This document shows positions 29,401-36,526 of a stretch of DNA of 64,000 bases, piece after piece. Position numbers and translations under genes: made by a program. The stretch comes from Histomonas meleagridis (Eukaryota; Parabasalia; Tritrichomonadida; Dientamoebidae): the NCBI GenBank assembly GCA_020186115.1, contig WSYJ01000186.1, forward strand, positions 124,001 through 188,000. Direction: 5' to 3'. The notes under the pieces are model-generated. The model was not told the origin of the DNA. It was given only the letters and a program-made list of their open reading frames with translations, and ran no database searches. Numbering within the stretch: the first letter of the stretch is position 1; the number at the start of each line of letters is the position of its first letter.

Positions 29401-32400
29401 TTTTGACAATTTTTACATAAAATAATTGGCGATATATTTAATGATGAATTTGCTTTTTCCATAAAATCAATTAAATTCATCAAAAAAAATTGTGTATTAC
29501 CTATTAAATATTTAGAATCGAAAGCTTTAGTTAATGAATCCCTAATAATTTTACATTTATCTTCCGACATTTCTTCCCAACAACTTAAAAAAGCAGCGAA
29601 AAATAAGTTTTCACATATTTGTGGTATATCATTCACGAATTTAGATAAACTTGAAATATAAGGCTCAGGCGAATTAACGATTGAAGAATATAATACTTTT
29701 TTAAACCATTCTTTTCGACCCCAAGGAGTTTCTTCACCATTATAAATAATAGCGAAATCTAAAGGAATATTTTGAGTTTTATATATTTTATTTTTGATAG
29801 TTTTTGTAGGTTTAATACTTATATCACTTGTATCTATAAAACAAAAATCTTCAAATCGTAATGGAGGTGATTTACTCGCGATTAATTGGAAATTATTTAA
29901 AGGAATATGAAATTGCGTTAATTTCTCTGTTATCATTTGTTGATATACAGCAAAATAAGTCCCTAAAGAAACTTGTAAAGAATATAATACTTGTAATGCT
30001 ACTTCTGTTATTTGAACATCTTGTAAATTAATACAATAAATAATACATCTAACTATTGACGCACTAAAATTTATACAATCACATGATTGAATATAAACTC
30101 GTAATGCATGTAATGCATCGATTCGAGTTTGTTGTAATGTTAATGAATAAGTTATAGCATTAATAATTTCGGGTATTATTAAAAATAAATAATCATTTGA
30201 TATATATCTAAATGAAACTAAAGAAATTAATGCAAATTTACTTGTGATTATATTTGTCGATCGATAAGAAAATAAACAATCTAATAATAATGATATACAT
30301 TGAGGTAAAAATGGGACAAATTGATCTAATAAAACATTAGCTAATGAAGATATAACTTCTAAAACATTTTTAATCACATCTGAATTCCATAATTCATATA
30401 TTATACTCATAATTTCTTCAGAAAATTCGGATAACCAATGCGGAGGAATCTTTTCACAAAACATTTTCATTAAACTTAATATCTTTTTATTCCGAATTAT
30501 TCGAATTTCATTAAAAAAAAATGTTGTGAATTTCAAAAATGATTGATAACAAATTTGTTCTCCACTAGAAAATACATAAATTAATTGTTCCATTACGTTT
30601 AAATGATACATACTAAAAGATTCATCGAATAATACATTTAATAAAACTTTACATACTATTTGAATATAATATTCATGATGATTATTAAAGTCAATATCGA
30701 AACTTAATTGATAAATTTTTTCATTATCATTAATAATATCTGTTAAATCTTGATCAATAGCACCAATTAGACCTAAAAGTTTTAATATTGATATATTTAA
30801 TTTTGTAGAATTCCATTTTGAAGCATTTTGAATTTTCCGATAAATTTCTTTTCGATTTATTTTAAAAATATGATTATTATTTGATATTAATGATGTTAAA
30901 GTTGAGACAACAGAAATTTTTAATTTTTTCGATGTGCTTTGTTGTAATACATTTAAAAATACATCTAAAAATTCCGAATAATGAGAAATTAATTTAATAT
31001 CTTTATCAGATATTATTTTAATAGCTTTTGATAAATTAATTGATATTTTGTAATAAAATTTTAAGTCAAAATCAGTTTTCTCTCTACGAGAAGGTTGAGT
31101 AAAATGTTCAAGTGTAATATTACATATTGATGAAGCATAAATTGATAAAATTGATTCTGTTGATTTCATTAATATTAATAATAATTCACTTGTTTCTTTC
31201 CGTAATAAATTTCCTTGTTGTGAATTTAATAAAAATAAATTATCTAATAATATCCTACGAATTGTTGGTAATGCTCTAAAAGGATTGAAATTCGATGCTT
31301 TAACTAATAATTTTATTGCGATTTTACGTACTGAAAAACATTCATCATTTGCAAAAGATTCTAAAAATTGTATTAATGTACTTGATGTTAAATATTGTAT
31401 ATACTTTTCTGGTATTGATTTTAAGATAACTTTTCGAACAATTGTTTCTTTTTCTAATAATGCATGTTTTAATAACTTATAAATCAAATCTTTACTTTCA
31501 TTTAAACTTAAGAATTCTAAATGTTTAAATATTGCTGGTGGTACATTTTTCCTTATTAAATAATTATTATATTTTAATAACGACATTAAAGTATTTAATA
31601 ATTCATTGTTATTAATCGATGGACATGAATTTAATAATTTTAATTGTAATGCATTTGGCGTCTTTTTGATTTCTGTTGTTATCTTCTTCGAAAATGTCTT
31701 AAGAAATTCATTCCATAAATTAGAAAATTGTATGAACAAAGAAGGAACAAATTTAACAAAATCTTTTGTTATATTTGTTGAACTTAATATAGAACAAATC
31801 ATATGAATATTCTTTGTAATATATTGTGGTTGTTTCTCTGATAATACTTTTAATAACTTAAACCCTTGCTTAATACCATTTGGACATAACATTGTCCTTA
31901 AAATTTGGAAATTGTTTTCCGCTGTTGTACTTAAATATTGTGGAAAATATGTCATAACTTTAACATATGATGACGCAGAACATTTTGTAATGTTTCGGAC
32001 TAAATTATCGGCCATTAAAAGTCGTATTACATTTTCTAAATAATTCTCTTGAAATAATTTTGGATTTAATGGTATCGCTAATACAAAACAATGTAATGAT
32101 TCTGTATGAATTTCATGAATGTTAACATGTGAAATTGTCATTAAGTTTTTATATAAAATTTCAGGCGACTTAAAAAGGGAATATTGTTGTTGCTTAAGGA
32201 GTTCTTTATATACTAATAATGATATGTAAAGTGAAGTGTATTCATTGGATAATTTGGAATTGGCAAATTCTAATAATTGTAATGAGGTCTGTTCTAATGC
32301 AGATTGAAGTGTGCGCTTGAGAATGCCCAAGTAAATACCTAATGTTTTGGATATTATTCGTCGGATTTCAATGTTTTTGATTTCTAATGATTTAAGTAAT

Positions 32401-32894
32401 ATCTTTAGAAAAAAGGTGGAATTAATTAAAACAGATTTGGGTGAATAAATCGTAAGATAATAAAGAAAGTATGCTGACGTTATACAGTCTATCTGTGATT
32501 CTAAATTTGATGAACATTTCTCAAGTTTTGAATGTACCATAGAACTATCAACTTTGCAATATACATGTGATGCAACATATGAAAGAAAAATTTGAGCTTG
32601 TTGATTCCTTTCTATATTTATTCTATTAATTTCTAAAATGAGTTCATTTTTTCTCTCAGGACATAACTCGTTTAGACAATAAATCATATAGCAAGTTTTA
32701 ATGGTTTGCTTTTGATCATTAGAAACAGTGAATTCTTTGACTCTTTTAAATGATGCATCAACAAAAGAATTTAGTTCACCAAAGGATAAATTAGAAATTC
32801 GATTAAATTCTTGTTTTTTGAATGTTTTGCATTGTTTTATCATATCATTTGCATTTGTTGGAATTGTTAGTCCTTTGGTATTAAGATGTTTCAT
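26445..32894 (-). CDS. TOR: TOR (target of rapamycin) family PI3K-related kinase
   Basis: 2149 residues from an ATG at 32894. The N-terminal half is HEAT-like helices. A FAT region of helical repeats follows (for example KLNPDNYKAWHRWAWASEQI). The kinase domain holds GLGDRHPSNIML (about residue 1937), HIDFGDCFEV, and TVPFRLTRMIRNAFGPSEIE, which is the TOR version of these blocks rather than ATM, ATR or SMG1. The last residues, NLAYMFHGWTPLW, are a canonical FATC tail. The FRB segment (WHEMWHEGL and YFGERN in other TORs) is not recognisable. The protein is the catalytic core of nutrient-responsive growth signalling. AAAAAAGTGAC lies directly upstream of the start. Confidence 0.9.
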   Translation of the reverse strand: MKHLNTKGLTIPTNANDMIKQCKTFKKQEFNRISNLSFGELNSFVDASFKRVKEFTVSNDQKQTIKTCYMIYCLNELCPERKNELILEINRINIERNQQAQIFLSYVASHVYCKVDSSMVHSKLEKCSSNLESQIDCITSAYFLYYLTIYSPKSVLINSTFFLKILLKSLEIKNIEIRRIISKTLGIYLGILKRTLQSALEQTSLQLLEFANSKLSNEYTSLYISLLVYKELLKQQQYSLFKSPEILYKNLMTISHVNIHEIHTESLHCFVLAIPLNPKLFQENYLENVIRLLMADNLVRNITKCSASSYVKVMTYFPQYLSTTAENNFQILRTMLCPNGIKQGFKLLKVLSEKQPQYITKNIHMICSILSSTNITKDFVKFVPSLFIQFSNLWNEFLKTFSKKITTEIKKTPNALQLKLLNSCPSINNNELLNTLMSLLKYNNYLIRKNVPPAIFKHLEFLSLNESKDLIYKLLKHALLEKETIVRKVILKSIPEKYIQYLTSSTLIQFLESFANDECFSVRKIAIKLLVKASNFNPFRALPTIRRILLDNLFLLNSQQGNLLRKETSELLLILMKSTESILSIYASSICNITLEHFTQPSRREKTDFDLKFYYKISINLSKAIKIISDKDIKLISHYSEFLDVFLNVLQQSTSKKLKISVVSTLTSLISNNNHIFKINRKEIYRKIQNASKWNSTKLNISILKLLGLIGAIDQDLTDIINDNEKIYQLSFDIDFNNHHEYYIQIVCKVLLNVLFDESFSMYHLNVMEQLIYVFSSGEQICYQSFLKFTTFFFNEIRIIRNKKILSLMKMFCEKIPPHWLSEFSEEIMSIIYELWNSDVIKNVLEVISSLANVLLDQFVPFLPQCISLLLDCLFSYRSTNIITSKFALISLVSFRYISNDYLFLIIPEIINAITYSLTLQQTRIDALHALRVYIQSCDCINFSASIVRCIIYCINLQDVQITEVALQVLYSLQVSLGTYFAVYQQMITEKLTQFHIPLNNFQLIASKSPPLRFEDFCFIDTSDISIKPTKTIKNKIYKTQNIPLDFAIIYNGEETPWGRKEWFKKVLYSSIVNSPEPYISSLSKFVNDIPQICENLFFAAFLSCWEEMSEDKCKIIRDSLTKAFDSKYLIGNTQFFLMNLIDFMEKANSSLNISPIILCKNCQNSGQYSNAYCLANKWYDDTKSNESICSIFKLSSILGLRETVIGLKIKFSDILSQKFIEDENFNELNSLLNWNYFNEIHTHSELYEKIDLLKNDSNLIINNNSKNIFHMIYKAYLEYKNNNLEKSKEIIENGFIQLAKNAQNIYKYDKSMLYSSVLASMELTELNEIINNKVDEKIWKERLSFCRKSFLVYDSIFSIRFLYSKSINDCILLLKRALKTRDWKLYDLVYNKHFSNIEITNEVKYVQARSIWERGEKMKSLEYLEQINIENESNKIIASKISFLHGQYLIRSVPPIKAITIINNALPYLVLSTKLNPDNYKAWHRWAWASEQIYHSDIKNINSCINSINGFIKCVKLHPNNSFSDLIQLVSLFFSIELDDENFTNVSQCISLIGDSLLLKIIPQLFSQLSSNNIKLSKFIIELISGMLPNHFHILLYPLFFLTQPDLNNESQLEIAKNILYRFESDNPKAKNQGEIIYNGLISASNSRLEKWLETLFKLPIYIKKRDFKHMIEIIELELKAPIKCNFDKSFDNSHKTEILTILNKLKQLNMFYSQKEFSRMVDLITKLSDQLKQEINELRILQLNNVSPELSKLTDSIIAIPGTYSIGSELITISSFNPTLEIITSKQHPRLIIINGNDGSKHTSLLKGHEDLRLDQQIMQFFELMNMHIGNDFPRENRSLKLHCYSITPLTTNCGLIQYLLNTDTLFSLICQYRKQRNINPFIEKIECNKIYIENIDSLRPIQRLEYINEFSNTIPNNDLRDIIYLQSSNSMNWISRTLRFAQTSAVMSIIGYILGLGDRHPSNIMLHRISSDIIHIDFGDCFEVSKIRKSFPETVPFRLTRMIRNAFGPSEIEGDFRIICEQTMKLCRAHRESIMTVLDIFLKVPLECTENNNNVKKRRSVPDTNLRGKLSGNSLHLYENIESNNKDDNVKVNIRSAMNKIVEKLTGREFDKEKELNVQQQVELLIQDATDNYNLAYMFHGWTPLW

Positions 32895-32896
32895 CT

Positions 32897-32905
32897 GTCA
32901 CTTTT
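32897..32905 (-). promoter_or_regulatory. AAAAGTGAC element at the TOR gene start
   Basis: AAAAGTGAC on the minus strand ends two bases before the ATG at 32894, so it is very likely in or next to the 5' leader. Function inferred from recurrence. Confidence 0.4.
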
Positions 32906-33425
32906 TTACAACTAAAAATGTAAAAATTTAAAAAAAGCATAAAATATGACTAACAAATTTTTATATACTCTTAGTTGAAAATAATTAATGCATAATCAAA
33001 GAAAAATTACTCTTGCCAAAATGATTTTTTCTCAGATCAATTTTTAAATATAAAGAAATAAGACCATTTAATATTATAAATAAATGAACATAATGAGTAG
33101 ATATTTAATATAATTATATTTTTTTATGAGTCTGACATTAACGTTAGATAAATTTATATTTTATTATATCAATTTCTTTTCTATATATCTTAAATCCTTA
33201 TTAGGAATAACATTGTTAACATTAAAATGTCATTTAACTCCATACTTTTTTAACAGCTAAAATTCCGAACATTCGATAAAAATTTGCATCACTTCACTTC
33301 ACTCTTTCTCATCATCTCCAAGAACAAGACTCCTGATGCTTATGTTTCAAGAAACAACAAATGATTTTCATAACCAAACAATTATTCATTTTTCTTTTTA
33401 TTACCAATTAAGGTACTTCACTATT
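32906..33425. other. Intergenic region
   Basis: AT-rich spacer between the TOR gene start and the threonine dehydratase 3' end, both on the minus strand. Nothing recognised. Confidence 0.5.
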
Positions 33426-34673
33426 TCAATCAACTGCAGCTGAGCTAAGTTGAGTTACCACCCAACCTTTTTCAGCGCAACTTGCCTTAACATTTTCATA
33501 GGCAGTCATGTTCGGAATATCCACAGTCAAATTATAATGTTCCTTATTTGCGTACACATCAACGTGTGGTAATGATACAGCAGAAAGAACATCAATATGA
33601 TTTTGGACAAGGATACTTAAGAACTTGGAATAATTGACTGTTCCATATGGAAGAACAACTTCAATCATCAATCTTGTGCTACGAAGGAACAATGCTCGAT
33701 CAATACATCTTGAAAGCATCTTAAGTTCAATGTTACCACCACTAATGACGCAACAAATGTTTTCGTTTTCTTCAAAGTAAAACTTCTTCGAATAAACGGC
33801 TGCAAATGATGATGCTCCTGCACCTTCGCAGACAAGTTTTGCGCGCTCGGCTAAAAGAGCAACGGCAATTGCAACATCATCTTCAGATACAACAACAACG
33901 TCGTCAACGTAATGGTATATAATGTCAAGATTGAGATCTCCTGGACTTTTAACAGCAATGCCATCAGCAAGTGGTGTTTTGGTTTCCTTTGGGAGAGGAT
34001 CTACAATCCGCTTCTTTTGCTTGTTGAAAAGTTTGTAAGTTTCAGGGCATGAAGCCATTTGAACACCAACAATTCTGACATTTGGCATAAGCTTCTTGAG
34101 TGTGAATGCAACACCACTGATAAGGCCACCACCACCAATTGGAACAACAACAGTATCAATCTTTTCAGCTTGTTCATATATTTCAAGACCAATAGTTCCT
34201 GTTCCAGCAATGATATACTTATCATTGTATGGAGGTACGAATACCCAGTCAGGGTGTTCAGCTAGAGCCTTTTCCATTTCTCTTTTGGCATCATCAAAAG
34301 TTTCACCAACTTGAACAACATTTCCACCGTAATGTTTTGTTGCATTAACTTTAGCAATCGATGCATTCTCTGGCATGTAAATGATGGATTTACACTTACA
34401 TAAAGATGCAGCAAGTGCAACACCTTGAGAATGATTTCCAGCACTAACACAAACAACCGTTGTACCCTCTGGGAGTGTCCTCATCTTGTTTAAGGCACCT
34501 CTGAATTTGAATGCCTTGCATCTTTGAAGTGCTTCAACCTTTAAGTAAAGATTACATCCACACATTTTCGCAAGATTGTTTGGATGTGTTAATGGGGTAA
34601 CAACTGCCTCGTCCTTGATTCTTTCTCTTGCCTCTTTAACGTCATCTAATGTTATGCAAGAATGTTCGGACAT
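33426..34673 (-). CDS. Threonine dehydratase (PLP-dependent) with C-terminal ACT-like domain
   Basis: 415 residues from the first ATG at 34673; the frame before it begins with TTG. A TCATTTTC initiator-like site lies just upstream of the ATG. The enzyme converts L-threonine to 2-oxobutanoate and ammonia. The PLP lysine is in KAFKFRGA (Lys56), the substrate loop is SAGNHSQGVA, and the phosphate-binding loop is PIGGGGLISG. The last 85 residues resemble an ACT regulatory domain, as in longer catabolic or biosynthetic dehydratases. Trichomonads degrade threonine for energy, and the enzyme is of bacterial type. Lateral origin is plausible but untested here. Serine may also be a substrate. Confidence 0.9.
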   Translation of the reverse strand: MSEHSCITLDDVKEARERIKDEAVVTPLTHPNNLAKMCGCNLYLKVEALQRCKAFKFRGALNKMRTLPEGTTVVCVSAGNHSQGVALAASLCKCKSIIYMPENASIAKVNATKHYGGNVVQVGETFDDAKREMEKALAEHPDWVFVPPYNDKYIIAGTGTIGLEIYEQAEKIDTVVVPIGGGGLISGVAFTLKKLMPNVRIVGVQMASCPETYKLFNKQKKRIVDPLPKETKTPLADGIAVKSPGDLNLDIIYHYVDDVVVVSEDDVAIAVALLAERAKLVCEGAGASSFAAVYSKKFYFEENENICCVISGGNIELKMLSRCIDRALFLRSTRLMIEVVLPYGTVNYSKFLSILVQNHIDVLSAVSLPHVDVYANKEHYNLTVDIPNMTAYENVKASCAEKGWVVTQLSSAAVD

Positions 34674-35126
34674 TTTTTGAAAATGAAGTATGGGCGTCAA
34701 TTTCAGAGCATCGTTTTCAAGCGGTTTTTTATCATTCAAAAAGCTTCGAATGAATAGAAAACGACAACAGATATTTGAGTGAAAACATCAGGAAATAAAA
34801 TAATGTAAATATTCTGTTTTGTAATTAAAATTCGAAATATTTATTTAAAGAATAGTTTTATTTTAATTTGTTCAATAGATTAATATGATGTAGTTCCGAA
34901 GGAAAAAATAATAATATTATCAAAATTCCATCAAAATTTATCCTTTTGCTCTGTTGATAAATTGGCACATTTTATAATGTACTGAAATCATGATATAAAG
35001 ACGTTAACACTGCACAACAGAAAATTAAAGTGTAAATAATAATTATAAATGTTCAAAAATCACCATTTGTTCTTTTAAAAATTAATTCAAAATGAGTTTT
35101 TAGAAAAGATTGATTTCGAAATCAAA
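34674..35126. other. Intergenic region
   Basis: AT-rich spacer between two minus-strand genes. It contains the initiator-like TCATTTTC about 9 bases upstream of the dehydratase ATG. Nothing else recognised. Confidence 0.45.
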
Positions 35127-36224
35127 TTATTTTTTGTCTAAAAGTTTAATCACAGCAATGACCAAAATAACCAATGTAATCACAGCAACTTTAAATGATG
35201 TCTGTGACCAAACTTTGCAAAATATGAAAAGTCCAATTCCGAACGAAATGATCAATTTTGCTGGACCAATTTTTCCAATTAATCTGCCTATGTGCATTTT
35301 CTGGTTCAATTCTGCAAGGTCTATTTTTGAGTTGACTAATGGTTTCATATACATCTTACGATCCATCTTTGGAACATCTTTGAGAAACGGATGCTTTAAA
35401 AGCTCGCGAAGGTTTGGCCTTTCTGTAGGATCAAACTTTGTACACTGTGAAACAAAATCAAGAAATTCTTTGGAATGCTTTTGAGTATCAAAACTTTGGT
35501 CGTTCAGTCCTTCATCTGCAATTTTTTGTGTCGCAATAATGGGAGAAAGTGTTGAATAAGGCGGGAGGAAATCTGCAAGTTCGATTGCAAGGATTCCAAC
35601 GCTCCAAGTATCTGCTGAAAATGTGTATTTCTGACCATTAATCACCTCTGGGGCCATCCAATATGGAGTACCAACAACGCTTTGAGTAAATACAGTTGTT
35701 GTCAGGAATTGACGAGAAATACCAAAATCAGATACTTTAATTTCTCCATTTGATGCAAGTAAAATATTGGAAGCCTTTATATCACGATGAAGAATTTTGT
35801 ACTCTTCATGAAAGTAAATGAGAGCTTTAATAACATCATAGATAACAATTTTCACTTGTTCTCTTTTAAGAGGTTTACCAGTAAAATTCATCAAATCACG
35901 AATACTACCACATTCACAAATGTCCATTAAAATCACGGTTTTGTTGTCAATGCAAACAATTCCGTAATATTTGATAGTATATGGCGATGAAATATTTTTC
36001 ATAAGTTCAACTTCGTTTTTAAAAAGCTTGTCTCCAAAGTCAGAAGATGTAACTACCTTGCCAGCAAAATGTTTTCCTGAAGGAATGTGCGTTACTCGAT
36101 AAACAGATCCACAACCACCTTCTCCTATTTGCTGATCGATTTTGAAGTTTGGGTTTGGTTTTGCATTTTCAAAATCCCAGGTTAGATCTTGATCAAGGAG
36201 ATCCTTTCTTTCCTTTTTCTCCAT
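35127..36224 (-). CDS. STE20/MST-type Ser/Thr kinase with C-terminal membrane segments
   Basis: 365 residues from the first ATG at 36224; the open frame upstream starts only at GTG. The kinase domain runs from about 28 to 281: IGEGGCGSVY, AGKVV lysine (Lys56), HRDIKASN, DFGISRQ, then the activation segment SVVGTPYWMAPEV. GTPYWMAPE with HRDIKASN is typical of the STE20 family, nearest to the MST/Hippo group. The last 56 residues contain two hydrophobic stretches, LIISFGIGLFIFCKVW (about 324-339) and VAVITLVILVIAVIKLL (about 346-362), followed by a short DKK tail. STE20 kinases are normally soluble, so this one is probably tethered to a membrane with the kinase in the cytosol. There is no SARAH domain. 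Confidence 0.88.
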   Translation of the reverse strand: MEKKERKDLLDQDLTWDFENAKPNPNFKIDQQIGEGGCGSVYRVTHIPSGKHFAGKVVTSSDFGDKLFKNEVELMKNISSPYTIKYYGIVCIDNKTVILMDICECGSIRDLMNFTGKPLKREQVKIVIYDVIKALIYFHEEYKILHRDIKASNILLASNGEIKVSDFGISRQFLTTTVFTQSVVGTPYWMAPEVINGQKYTFSADTWSVGILAIELADFLPPYSTLSPIIATQKIADEGLNDQSFDTQKHSKEFLDFVSQCTKFDPTERPNLRELLKHPFLKDVPKMDRKMYMKPLVNSKIDLAELNQKMHIGRLIGKIGPAKLIISFGIGLFIFCKVWSQTSFKVAVITLVILVIAVIKLLDKK

Positions 36225-36526
36225 TTTTCTTGTCAACAAAATTTCTTTGAAAAAGTTTTTGATTTTTTGTTTTTGGCGGCTTTTCACAACCGCACTTACG
36301 AATAGCCGCTTTCCACTTTTTGAAATATTTTCGAACGTGTTTAGATGATCAATCCAAAGACTTCACAAGGCGGTTAGTACCCCAACTGTGAATTATCGTT
36401 CTCGCCCAAAACAGCTTTCTTTCAATGGGTCAAGATGTGTGATTTAAGAATTTTTGAATGAAGTTTTGAGTAATTTTCTTAGACGAGGTTTGTGGACAAA
36501 CTTCAATTAAAAGCTCCGACTTTCTC
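36225..36526. other. Divergent promoter region, kinase / BspA-like gene
   Basis: Carries the upstream regions of two divergent genes. TCCACTTTT at 36312-36320 (AAAAGTGGA on the kinase strand) is a weak version of the element found elsewhere, 87 bases from the kinase ATG. Confidence 0.35.

Noticed and set aside
26445-32894. Assignment of the PI3K-related kinase to ATM, ATR or SMG1
   Set aside because: GDRHPSN, the VPFRLTRM block and the FATC ending in GWTPLW are the TOR versions of these motifs.
35110-35484. 124-codon plus-strand frame
   Set aside because: Antisense to the C-terminal part of the STE20-type kinase, no independent evidence.
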